64,000 nt of DNA from Neckera pumila (Eukaryota; Streptophyta; Bryopsida; Hypnales; Neckeraceae), in contig OZ018408.1 in assembly GCA_963969595.1 (NCBI GenBank), forward strand, positions 21,697,823 through 21,761,822, given 5' to 3'. The position numbers and the translations under genes are program-made. Shown here piece after piece: positions 11,571 to 22,800 of the stretch (its first letter is position 1; each line of letters begins with the position of its first letter). The notes under the pieces were generated by a model. It had not been told where the DNA came from. It saw only the letters and a list, made by a program, of their open reading frames with translations, and did no database searches.

Positions 11571-12405
11571 TAGCTTTCTTACTGGACACCTTATCCCCTG
11601 CAATCCCCGGCCTTTATGGATAGAGCAATGCACGAGGAGGAGGGCATTTTGGTGAAAAAAGGGCCAATTTTCCCCAAATGCACAAAATGTACAACGACAA
11701 GAGCATTGGGTCGACGTAAACTACTGCCAGGAAATCACAATTGGATGACGAGAATCAGTACGAGATGAAAATTGTGGATGAAGAATCCGTAATCCACGAT
11801 TAAGCGTGGAAACTTGCGTAATCTCAGATCACGACCTGATTGCACTAAATAACGTATCCACCTTTTGAATGGGAGGTTTGCTAGCGGTGACTTACTCAAT
11901 TCTCAGATGCTCCCAATCCTATGGACCCAAGCCCTTGGTAGCATTAGATGATATTTGGGGGTCTTGGAGGGCCGTTTCAGGCCTGTTCCCTGATCTGCCC
12001 AGGTTCAGTGAACGCCAGTACAGGTGTGTTAGAAATTTTTTTTTTCAAATAAATAAATAAATAAATACCAAAATATCATTTTAAGCAAATTTTTTTTTTT
12101 TCAAAAAAAGACGTGGCAGTCGCTCGACCACGTCAGCCAACTGTTGCTGCTGTGTTCCTGCAGTCTGGGAACGCAGCAGATAGCAGGGGAACTTAGAGCC
12201 TTCTAACACCCCCGAATCTCATCTAATGCTACAGGAAAAGTGAGTGCAATATTTCATGTGTACACTGCAAGGTGCTTGACCATCATGTGTACATGCAACT
12301 ATTGTTGTTTTGTTGAGTATTGCACTGCTTGCAGGGCTTAAATTTTGGTAGCTATGGTGGCCTCTGTCGGGTGCAAGGTTTCGGTGTTAGCAATGTCCAA
12401 GCTTT
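11571..12405 (+). pseudogene. Duplicated 5' end of psbO, broken by insertions
   Basis: Pieces here match the DNA just upstream of psbO and its first codons. 11571-11630 matches about 15351-15410 (CTTTCTTACTGGAC shared). 11897-11935 matches about 15409-15443 (GGACCCAAG shared). 12240-12405 matches 15448-15625, including GTTTTGTTGAG and the start, where ATG at 12354 is followed by codons like those at 15568 but with a 9-base deletion. The copy fades soon after GTGCAAGGTTTCGG. About 250 bp of unrelated DNA (11640-11895) and a MITE (11941-12239) interrupt it. It cannot encode PsbO; only upstream and transit-peptide sequence is present. Confidence 0.8.
11941..12239 (+). mobile_element. MITE, GCATTAGA family, inserted in the psbO fragment
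   Basis: 299 bp with inverted ends: left GCATTAGATGATATTTGGGG, right (reverse complement) GCATTAGATGAGATTCGGGG. It is the reverse complement of the 298-bp copy at 26733-27030, sharing GGAGGGCCGTTTCAGG and an A/T tract in the middle. The psbO duplication supplies the surrounding sequence on both sides, which shows it is an insertion. The target duplication is not clear. Confidence 0.75.
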
Positions 12406-12454
12406 TGTGAAATTGGCTTTTATTGAGGTTGACCCACCTCAGTCTAAGCTGCTT

Positions 12455-12885
12455 AGAGCATCCACACCGTGTCACTGAAAATGAAGAAGATGGAATAGAC
12501 TTGACGGGGCGGGGACTTGACTATTTGCCATACAAACAAAATCGGTCCTATCATGACTCGGAATGCCCAAAAAAATCCGTCAGAAGTCACAACTTTTGGA
12601 GGCAGCTCCTTTGATCCTTCCTTGCTCTTGGTTCTCCGCTATTTAGGAGCTTCTTGTGGCCCTTTGTTATCTTGCCAATAAATGTTGCTTCCAACCACAA
12701 TCTCTCCGGAAAAAAGGCACACTGAATCTTGGGGTGGCCATAGAAGGTTTCTGTTCAAAGTCTGAAATTTGGTGAGGTTGGGCTAAATTGTTCTGTTGGC
12801 AAGCTTACGGTGTGACGCGGAAGACAACCTAGCCTCGGCCAAATGCATTCCGGGATGCTATTGTGTGCGATGGTGGGGATGCTCT
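12455..12885 (+). mobile_element. Possible MITE with AGAGCATCCMCACC ends
   Basis: Left end AGAGCATCCACACCGTG and right end (reverse complement) AGAGCATCCCCACCATCG face each other 431 bp apart. The interior is non-coding. I found neither a target duplication nor a second copy, so this rests on the inverted ends alone. Confidence 0.45.
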
Positions 12886-13522
12886 TGAACCCAACTCTTA
12901 TTTAGAGAGCAATGTGGAGGGCAAACCTAATACAATAACGTTACATACTCCCCCATCTCATCCCCTAATACTTGTCCCATTTGTTTTTTCATTTGTCTTA
13001 AGTTACTTGTTGCCTTCACTTCAGATTTGATTTTAGGGTAGAAGATTTATTTTTATTTTTTTGATGTTAATTAATGAAATGAAGTAGGAAAAGTTAAGTT
13101 TTTTATCCACTTCACAAATTTAAAAAATCTTGAAATTGAATTTTTATAGGAATTTGAAGTTGATTGAATCAAAAACCAAAAGACATTTAATTTTTTGTTG
13201 AATCTATTGAATTTCAAGTCATTCTTGTGCAAATCTAAGCACATGAGAGAATAATATAGTTGCATAGGAAGTCTTTCTTCTCTATTACTTGATAAAGACT
13301 ATTCATATTTTATGTATGGTACTTTGTCTCTATAATTGCATCCTCTTACTCCCAATCTTCCTTGATTGCAACTAATAGCTATGTCCACTTATTTTGAAAG
13401 GACACATTGTACATTCACTATAGAATTATTTGATCATAACATGCATATATTAATTTTTGTTTTGCCAAATCCTTAATACTTTAATTACTACAAAAACTAA
13501 TTAGTATTATCAAATAGAGGGA
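12886..13522. other. AT-rich intergenic DNA, nothing recognised
   Basis: Low-complexity AT-rich sequence without a supported gene. Confidence 0.4.
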
Positions 13523-13740
13523 GTATAAGACTACATTAATACAAGCAATGGAAGATGGGAAAGACATTTGGAAAGACATAAATGGGATTCTATACATCCA
13601 TATCATAGAATACAAAATACGATCTGCACTGTCACCAGAAAGCCCCTTGTTGTACAATATTGCAATAGACTCTCCATAGTTTTTTCAATAAAATTAGATT
13701 ATTTCAAGAACTAATGTGGGCACCTCCAAACAACCAATTT
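13523..13740 (-). pseudogene. Duplicated exon 5 of the 19.9-24.1 kb gene, with a stop
   Basis: On the minus strand this stretch aligns with exon 5 (21903-22004) of the unnamed gene and with part of the intron before it. The acceptor GGTGACAG and the first codons (CRSYF) are kept. The codon after DMDV has become TAG, and the downstream part is rearranged. It is therefore a dead exon copy. No neighbouring exons of the gene are found beside it. Confidence 0.75.
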
Positions 13741-15350
13741 TTGCTATTGTACCTAGTTATTATTATTAGACTAGTCAAATTCTCATACTTTCTTGTTGGC
13801 CAATGAAAGGAGGTTCCAACGCATTAAGGATCGCCACATTTGAATATTGTATACAAAGTTATGAAGGATCAAAGTTTTTAGTAGAGTTTCTTAAAATTGT
13901 TTCTTTCACATAGATACATATTGATTTTGGAGATGTATCTAGAGTGATGATGGTGGTTTTGGATCACTAGCACATTTGGGGTGCCCACTATATAGACAGC
14001 AAGACATTAAATCCATCCCACAAAGTAGAACTGGCAAGGTGAAAATGTAGTTCTCCGGAATAAAGTAAAAAATAGCCCCCTATTTTGTGCCATTTTTAGG
14101 ATATTTTCTTGACCTCTTCTAACTAATTTGGGGTCTGTGATTGCAAATATGAATTTAAAATTTGCAAATTTTTTAAAATGTGTGGCAAATAAATATTTCC
14201 TGCGTTTTCCCCGGGTAAAATTCCAGCGCTTTCACCCTGCAATCCCTGGGATGGATTTAACATCCTGCCGTGTAGACATCACCACATAGAATATCGTATT
14301 GGCCAAGGCTCGAAGGCATCATGTTCACCCTAACTTAGAATCCTTCTATCTTTCCACCTGCCCCAGCTTGATTCTCCAATGCGATGGCTGTTGCTTGTTG
14401 TAATACTGCGCGATGCTTATTGTCAATCTGCGTGTGCACAATTGTATTGAGGATTGCTTGTATTTGTTTTACTTGTACTGGCGACGATCTTCTGAGGGTG
14501 ACAAAACCCTAATCTTAAGGAGGATGCACTTTTGAGAAAGTTCAGATTTTACTCATTTTGATTGATATTCCGACTAGGTCGCCTTGCTTCAAGTTCTTGT
14601 GTTGGATGAGTCTTTCAGCAGCAAATTGTAAAAGTTGGGTATGCAAGGGAACCAACTAATCGCGCACCTTACCTAAAATGATATGCATGAATGTATTTTG
14701 ATATCTCTTCAAAGAGTGATGAGCATCGTTTCAAATGGAGCAGAACAAGTCGCTACCACCTGTTCTAGACGTCTATTATCACCCTGGATTTTGGGCTAGC
14801 TCTTAACATTTGATTTTTTTTCAGATCGGAGTTTGATTGCTTCGAGGGAATCATGAACTGTGAAAAAGGATTCCGCTTCCTGCGACTATTACAAAGACGC
14901 GCCATTCATTGCCGTGGTTCGATTGACTTCTCCAAACCTCAAATTTCTGTGTGGGTCTTTCTCGATCGGGGGGCTCCCAACCCCTGCAGTAGAACAAACT
15001 TGTGACAATCCGCATGAGGAGACTCAAATGACCGACAAGTACGTCATAAGCTTACTTGAGACAATGAAATCCCCGTCGTTGCAGACTTCCAGTTGACAAG
15101 CACCGTTCTCGAATGCGGAATCTACCCTGAAACACTCTTCAAGTCTCAGAATGATACACCACTACGCGGAAAGAAGAACATGCAAGCCCTGAATGGGGAA
15201 GGCAGGAAGATGAGGTCCGCGAGTCGGGGATGAGCGGAGCGCCGTGAAGGGCAGCTTGGCAAGCCCAGCGACGAGGCCGGGATGAGGCGGGGCCCATGCA
15301 ACCATCTCGCCCCTGGCCCCCTAAATCATGCGGATGTCTTTTCCTGCAGC
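13741..15350. other. Intergenic, upstream of psbO
   Basis: No gene recognised. GC content rises after about 15150 towards psbO. A long minus-strand open frame over 15139-15837 is a shadow produced by the GC-rich start of psbO. No convincing TATA box was found. Confidence 0.4.
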
Positions 15351-15567
15351 TCGGCTTTCTTACTGGACGCCTTATCCCTTGCACCACCACTACCCAATCC
15401 CGGGCCCTTTTCCAATTCTCAATCCAAGGGACCCAAGGCCGCGGGGCAGAGGAAATGCCAGTGCAGTATTTCATATGTCGCAAGGTGCTCGGCCATCGTG
15501 TGTGCGACTGCTGGTGTTTTGTTGAGCATTGCATTGCTTGCGGGGCTTGATTTTGGGTAGCTAAGTT

Positions 15568-16914
15568 ATGGCGGCCTCCGTCGCGTCCGTTGGGTGCAAG
15601 GTTTCGGCGTCTCTGGCCCATTCCAGCTCTAAACTCGAGAAGAGCGTCCGGCCAACCTCGGTGAGCAGCGCTTTCGGCTTGAGGCCCGCGGCGTCTCGCG
15701 TGTCGTGCAGTTTGGAGGAGAATGTGAGGAGTATCGTGGATGGCGCCAAGGCTGCCGCTATCGTCTTGGCTTCCTCCGCTCTTATGGCCGGGGTAAGTGG
15801 TTCGCATTTGTACTCGCTTGCTTGGAATGTGTTGCATTTGTTGGTTTCAATTTCCTTTGAATTGGCTCAAATGCCATGGCGTATCGTAGTAGGCCATGAT
15901 GGAGACTGGAATGGTTATGGACAGTCATCCTTCTCAAGAGCAGTCAGGCTCCGTTTTCTTAGAATTGATGTCGTGACTGGCATGAACGAATCGTATGTTG
16001 TGCAAAGCATGAGCATGAGCATTAGTAGGTTCCGAATGGACCGTAGGATTATGGAATTTGTTGGCAGCATGTGTAGTGTGCATGGTTTCTATGGTTGGGG
16101 AATGGCCCTCCACTTCATTATGTTGATTGCCTGGGCATTGTTGATCCTTCTTTTGCAGGCAGCCGTGGCCGAGGGCAATCCCGCGCGGATGACGTACGAC
16201 GAGGTGGTGTCCCAGACCTACAACGAAGTGAAGGGCTCCGGCACCGCCAACCAGTGCCCCATCATCGCCAGCGGCTCGGACAATTTCTCGATCAAGTCCG
16301 GGAACTACACTTTGAAGAAGCTTTGCATGGAGCCGACCTCGTTCAGGGTGAAAACGGAGTCTCCGTTCAAGGGCGGCAGCGAGGGTTTCCAGGACACGAG
16401 GCTGATGACTCGTCTGACGTACACTCTGGACGAGATCGAGGGCCCGTTCTCGGTGGGCGGCGACGGCAAGGTGAAGTTCGAGGAGAAGGATGGGATCGAC
16501 TACGCCGCGGTGACGGTGCAGCTTAAGGGAGGCGAGCGCGTGCCTTTCTTGTTCACCATCAAGGAGTTGGTGGCGGAGGGGTCGCCGACTTCGTTCGGCG
16601 GGACGTACATCGTGCCTTCGTACCGCGGGTCTTCTTTCTTGGACCCCAAGGGCCGTGGTGGCTCGACGGGCTACGACAACGCCGTGGCTTTGATCGCGGG
16701 CGGCGCGGGCGACGAGGAGGAGCTGGCCAAGGAGAATACGAAGAACACGGCCGCAGCATCGGGCAAGATCACGTTCAGCATCGCCAAGTCGGACGCGTCT
16801 TCGGGCGAGATCGCGGGGACTTTCGTGAGCGTGCAGCCGTCGGACACGGATTTGGGCTCCAAGGCGCCCAAGGAGGTCAGGATTGAGGGGATCTTCTACG
16901 GACAGGTAGAATAG
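15568..16914 (+). CDS. psbO: PsbO, oxygen-evolving enhancer protein 1 (33 kDa) precursor
   Basis: Stabilises the manganese cluster of photosystem II from the thylakoid lumen. Two exons: 15568-15792 and 16159-16914, joined in phase 0 across a GT-AG intron, giving 326 residues, normal for the precursor. Residues 1-75 are a Ser/Ala/Arg-rich plastid transit peptide followed by a hydrophobic lumenal signal; the cleavage motif AVA (77-79) precedes [11 protein letters not shown], so the mature protein has 247 residues, the usual size. The family block [10 protein letters not shown] and the two cysteines in NQCP and KLCMEP, which form the conserved disulfide, are present, and the C-terminus reads EGIFYGQVE. 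Oddly, the 366-base intron has a length divisible by three and no in-frame stop, so an unspliced reading gives 448 residues. A broken copy of the 5' end lies 3.2 kb upstream. Confidence 0.97.
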   Translation: MAASVASVGCKVSASLAHSSSKLEKSVRPTSVSSAFGLRPAASRVSCSLEENVRSIVDGAKAAAIVLASSALMAGVSGSHLYSLAWNVLHLLVSISFELAQMPWRIVVGHDGDWNGYGQSSFSRAVRLRFLRIDVVTGMNESYVVQSMSMSISRFRMDRRIMEFVGSMCSVHGFYGWGMALHFIMLIAWALLILLLQAAVAEGNPARMTYDEVVSQTYNEVKGSGTANQCPIIASGSDNFSIKSGNYTLKKLCMEPTSFRVKTESPFKGGSEGFQDTRLMTRLTYTLDEIEGPFSVGGDGKVKFEEKDGIDYAAVTVQLKGGERVPFLFTIKELVAEGSPTSFGGTYIVPSYRGSSFLDPKGRGGSTGYDNAVALIAGGAGDEEELAKENTKNTAAASGKITFSIAKSDASSGEIAGTFVSVQPSDTDLGSKAPKEVRIEGIFYGQVE

Positions 16915-17039
16915 AGGGAAGAATGATCCCTATTGTACGTGTCTTAAGTTTTTGATGTTTATACTCCAGCCATGTTTTCATTGTAATGTAATCTGTTCTA
17001 TCTGTCAATGTGCAATTAGTCGATTATCATGTATGGCGA

Positions 17040-18465
17040 AAGCTTTGTGTTCATGGATACAGGCATGAAGTCTTTTGAAGTCGGTGAACATGAATATGAC
17101 AATGTCGCCATTACACCACCTTGTTTGCAATTTCCACTTTTTCTGTCTTTGTGCTTCATTGCTCTGATGATTTGAAATTTGATGTTACTTATGGTGTCGG
17201 TGCTCCTGTCATGTGATTAATTTCTGAGGCTGTCTACTACAACGGATTCAAGTACTATTGTAGAGGAAAACCTTGCACAATTTGATTTCTTTTCAATTTG
17301 TTTCAATGACAACCTCGTGAGTGCTTCGGCTGCAACCTATTCAACATGAAAATGGATTCCAATGCAAAGACTGTCCACGGTTCCCTAGTTGAAAGTGAGG
17401 ACGATCACGTGTTGCGGTACTGTTATCTCCATCATTTCTTCGAATCCATCAAGAGAATGTGTGCGCCGCTCAACCGTATGATAATTTCAGCAGAAATTGA
17501 AGGCGATCCTTGCTTCAACCCTGGGCTTCAGATGCGGTAACCCCGTCAACCGCTGTGAAGATATCGAGGATCACTTGCTGGAAACGGGCAAGAATGTGCT
17601 TCACCACGAAGGACTCATTGTTCGGAGCGGACAGACCCTCCACACACCCCGGAGGTCCTATCCACGGCACTCCACACTCCTGCCCCCACTTGAATCACAG
17701 GCAAAGCGCTACCTTGTCCGAATATCGAAACTTTCCTGAAGGTAGTGTACTTTAGGAGATTTGCATCGGAAGTGCCACTGTAAGTAGGAGATTGGTGCAT
17801 AGAGATTCAAAAAGTACTCTCGGATGTGAAATTCAAGTGACGCTAAAAAGTACGGAACATTGAGGAGCGTACTGTGCATACATGCGCTTGAATTCATGTT
17901 TATGCATACGGGTGCGTTGTGTTTTGAAGACGGTGAACATGAATTTGAAAATATCACCATGAAGCCATCTCATTTATAATTTCCACTTGAAACTCTCCCT
18001 CTGTTTCATTCGTCAGATGATTTGAAATGTGATGTAATTTGTGGTACCGGAGCTTTGGTCATGTGATTAATGTCTGATAATGTGATTGTGTATCTACAAG
18101 AGAGGATTCAAGTACTGCAGTAGACGAAAAGTCTTGGATACTGTTCAGCTTGGTTTTAATGATAACCTCGTTACTGCTTCCTTCGCTGCAACATATTCAA
18201 CATGGAAATGAATTCAAATGGAGACTTTCGATATCTCATGAGAAGGTCAATGTTGCGTAGCTGTATTATTATCTTGATCATGTGACTTGTGAATTCACCT
18301 CGTAGATTCGAATGCATCAAAAGAATGTGCAGAGTTTTCAAGCATATGATGATTTCAGCTGAGGTTGGAGGCGACCCTTGCATCCATCCCGGGCGTGAGA
18401 TGCGGTAACCCCCATATGCCCCCATAAGATACTGGAGGACCACTGGCTGGAAACAGGACAGAATG
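17040..18465 (+). repeat. Degenerate tandem duplication downstream of psbO
   Basis: About 17040-17600 and 17890-18465 are diverged copies offset by roughly 850-870 bases. Shared blocks in the same order include CGGTGAACATGAA, GATGATTTGAAAT, CATGTGATTAAT, GGATTCAAGTACT, AACCTCGT, TATTCAACATG, AAGAGAATGTG and GATGCGGTAACCCC. Neither copy has a continuous reading frame across these blocks and I recognise no protein in them. They could be relics of a gene or simply duplicated flank. Confidence 0.75.
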
Positions 18466-19861
18466 TACGTCATAATACTGAACGCAGCATCTGCCATCAA
18501 TAAGGGTTACAAAAGCGAATGGTGGTTCATGGGAGGAGATTTCCGAGGATCATTCAAAGACTGATACCCTCCACTTCGTGGATTTCAGGAATGACCTTTT
18601 TCCACTTGTGCAGTGGAGATGAGTTAGTGTCCTTGTGAGATGGAGCATCCTGCTGCTATCCTAATGGTATGATTGAAACTTAACCGAAAAGGTCTGGAAT
18701 CGCTTTGTGAACTGCCCACCCTCAAGTACCCGCTCCTTGTCAATATCAAATACACGTACAAACCACACATCCAAGCTACATCCAAGCCACGAAGAGAAAA
18801 CCCATTCTAGGGTGGACTCTAGTGTGAAGAGAAATCGGAAGGCAGGTTACACGCGCGGGGGCAGAGAAGAAAGAGGAACTAAAACCCAGAACGCAACGCA
18901 AGGGCCAGATTAAGGGCGAGAGGGAGACCAGACGGAATGAACACACCAGAGCATGCGCAGATATAGTCAACATGAACATCACAGATCTCGTTCCACGTTG
19001 CTTGCACAAATCTGCAACTTGTGTCCCCACTTGTTTCCCAATTTGAACATACACCGGTGTATGTACTCTGACCTGAACAAAGAACTCCAAGAGAGCAAGA
19101 GGAATCTTCTACTTAAGCAGAAAATCGTAAGATCATTATCACTGCATCCCCACAACTCATAAGAACATTATAATTGTTTATTCTATTTACTGTCCGATAC
19201 AAAATTTCGTAAAAGTTTGGCCATGATTACGTAATTATATCCCTGGATGGATAAGATTGGAACATCCTTTAGAAAAACAAAAACACCCCAAGCTCCTCGG
19301 CCACTTCTTGATTGCTAGTCTATTCAGTCATATTTCTCTCTCCTCTCTTTCGCTGGTGGTCCAACCAAACGAAACCAAGGTCAAACCAAGTGCACTATGT
19401 AAGAAAAGTCCATATACTGTACGACATGCTATTTTGGTGGCACAATAATCATGGATGACATTAAGTAGAATGAGACGGTGTACTGGTCAGGCAACTTCAG
19501 CACCATCGCATTGCTCATCAGTGATTTCAGGGGATATCATATGAACATCCTGCCAACCCTATGATGTTCCTCCACTTTGACATTTTAATATTGAGATCTG
19601 TAGTAATGGACACGAAAGTGTTGCAGACGAATCGACCAAAAATTGTTTACTCCTCAGTCTTCTTTCACCGCTCTGCATTTGATGCACACTTTTGTTCTCA
19701 CATGATCTGCTTTCTGAAGGTATCCTCGTCCGTGATTAGAGACGGGATTGTCCACAATCCTAGCACATGCACAGACTTGCTCCCACCTGCCACAAGCATT
19801 TGAGCGGCAATGATTAAGTGACATGAACAGAGAAGTCTATTCAAAGGTTACCAAAATGATA
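18466..19861. other. Intergenic, nothing recognised
   Basis: No gene supported. This is the shared 3' side of psbO (+) and the minus-strand gene. Confidence 0.4.
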
Positions 19862-22800
19862 TCAATGACCCAAGAGAACCGACCTAATGAGGTCGTCACC
19901 TTCTTTCACAGCCTCCTCACAACGCTTTTGATATTTGACTCGAATGTTCGGTTCTAGTTCTTCCAATAGCTTTTGATACTTGACTTCACTCTTTCCAATG
20001 AATTCAGCCTGCAAGTCAGTTGTCCCAGACATGAGTAATTCCATGCGATGTGAAGTAGAGAGAGAACGTCAAGTCAGGGACTATGCAGAGTCACAGTAAT
20101 CAAGCAGCTCTGACTTGGATGAGAATAGTACGCTAGTCAAACGATTGTCCTACCAATAGAGCTGCTCAGAGATGAGGACCTACAAGCTTGGTGGGAGCCT
20201 CACGAGGCCCATAAATGTACAAAAACATACGGAGCACGTTGAAGGTGTTCTTTCCTACATCTTCCTGCACATACGCATATTTTAAGCTGTAATTTTTGAA
20301 GTAATTTTCTTGTGGAAAACCAACTGTCAACAGAGGCAGCACACAAACACATTTAGAAATAACCGTGGGCCAATAATAATCACCTCGTAGTCGAACCTGC
20401 CATACACGGAAAAAAAAAAATTAAATTGCTTCCACTGGTTTCTTCCACTAGTGTATGAACCAAAGCAAATCCATCACGAAAATGATTAGAGATGTGCTTT
20501 AAAACATCCACTTGAAATCATGAACTTCTTGGAATGCGTTAGAAAATGACGGCAAATCGAACTCCAACAATCTGACCTAAACCTTATCAAATTCCAGATT
20601 CAATAGATTTTCAGTAATTACTTAAATAGACAATCTCACTCACAAATCATCAGCTATCTCCACAAGGAGCTCCGAAATAGAAAGAAACTCGAAATGAGCC
20701 ACATCGACCTGTTCAATTGTGACATGCCAGTGATCAAGTCAATTCTAACCACAAAGGTGTATGATAACTTAGTGTCATGGAATATGAGGTCTGAAAATAA
20801 AGAACTATAATAGAAACGGAAACAAAGTCTAATAGAAACCTTAGAGCTGGCATTATAGGGAGCGTAGAAATTCACTCAAGGGTCTGGCATTGAAAGTGAT
20901 GAGTACCAACCGGTTCGTTGCGCAAGCCATACAAAAGGAGGTTCAGTACACGATAGTCAAAAGATTTAAGGCGTATAGCTCGCAAAACATCCTCAACCTT
21001 GACCTGTTGAAACCAGTGTCATGAATGAATATAATCATTTCAACCAGCAAAACAATCAGAACTATTTTCATCATTGTACAAAAAGCACAAAGAAAAATTA
21101 GAGCTCTCAAAACTTGCCTCTTCCCTAGCTGTGAGAGCGGTACAAAGAGACTGCTCCAAGCGCCAATACTGAAGACCATCCATGAGCTCATCGTCAATCC
21201 TACACCAGATACAGGAATCATATTCAATTCCCAAGAGATGGATCCACATACCTCATTCCCGTGTCAAGAATATGCGTCATATTTCAGCACATTCAGGGGG
21301 TCTTACCATTCACTAGTATCCACAACCAGAGCTTCAGATTGGGGATTTTACAGAATTCTTTAAGAGGGCTCCTACTCTTTGCTCAACTAAGCGCATAGCA
21401 GCCTTAACTGAAGGTTAATAAAACATGTGCAAGTCGATGCGATTGACAGTCTGTAAAATAAGAGATATCAATAGAACAAGATTTCAGGCTACTTACCTCT
21501 TTGTCAGTAAATCACTCTCAAGTAGTATTGATCGCAATCCTGCAAATGAATCCTTTCCTAACCTATCTGCAACAGAACTTGACGTATCGTATAAAGGTTT
21601 TGAGTCCCCCACCAATGCAGATGAACACAATTGATCTTCGTTCTGCTCATCTAGCTATTTCCACAGCCACAATCACAACAATGATCTCCTCAATTCAAAT
21701 AGCGCTGAGTTTGGAAACGAAGCTTAAGCCAACCTATGCCTGTCAAGTCACACACAATGAATAAACCACTACATAAACTCTCCCAAGGTTCTGTCTTCAC
21801 AAGGAAGTAGCAAACACATAACCGGAGATGATACTAATAAATTACCCACCTCTAGACTGCTAAAACCCAGCACTCACGCAAACTGCAAAGCTGAAGACAA
21901 ACCTGATATATATAAGACTCCACAAATACAAGCAACGGGAGATGGCGAAAGACATGAACGGGATTCTGCACGTCCATGTCATGGAACATAAAATATGATC
22001 TGCACTGTCACCAGAAAGCCCCTTATCAAAGCTGAAACATCAAGTGCTGACTTAAGCACATGCCATAAATTGTTCATTAAGCTGAAGAAATCAAAAACAT
22101 CAAAACTTATGAGATCCAATCTGCAATAGACTCTTCATAGAATGTTTTTTCACTAAAACTCGAATGTTTCAGGAACTACAGACATCATCATATAGAATAC
22201 CATTCCCATAAATCATGCGGAAGTCTTCCTACGTCACGGTGTTACCAGTCTACTTTCACTGAAAAAACTGATTCTTGATCTAGGTCTAGCAAATAAAAAT
22301 GCATCACACAATCGATGATAAGCGACCCGAAGTAGTCATGGGCACTTACGAAGTCTTCCAGTGTAGATCGAGCCCGTTCCATGCTCTTAAAACTGACCAT
22401 GCAGTTCAAATCACCGCCTTCGAAAGATGCACTTCTTTGTTTCTGGGTAGTCAATGTTTGTACACCTACGTCATCAGTTATTTGTAAATCTGTACTTCGG
22501 TGATCCTTTCGATTGCTGAATCCCTTCTGAGAAGTCATTAGCTTCACTTTGAGCTTGTCTTCTGCTGCAGTTTGTGTCCTAGGCGAGTTCCGCTGCGTCT
22601 TGCTGTCAGAAACTGCAAAGGAATTCCAATCCACAGATGCGCTCATTTACGTAGCGTTGTAGAGACCCTGTAAGGACACAAATTACAGAAAGCATGGAAC
22701 GGAACTTTCAAATGCGTTGCAATGAAGTCGACGTACCTGAGGTATGTACATGTGCCATTTCATCAAATAATGTCGAAGCCATCATCTGTCAACAATAACT

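Noticed and set aside
15139..15837. 232-codon open frame on the minus strand over the psbO start
   Set aside because: It overlaps the psbO upstream region and exon 1, has no recognisable domain, and is explained by the GC-rich composition of psbO.
16559..16871. Minus-strand frames within psbO exon 2
   Set aside because: Shadows of the coding strand with no start context or domain.
21118..21374. Extra exon and longer exon 7 in the unnamed gene (reading WLWILVNG and MWIHLLGIEYDSCIW)
   Set aside because: It needs a 55-base intron and weak acceptors. Joining 21497 directly to 21199 gives LLTKRIDDELMDGLQYW in frame with a normal 297-base intron.
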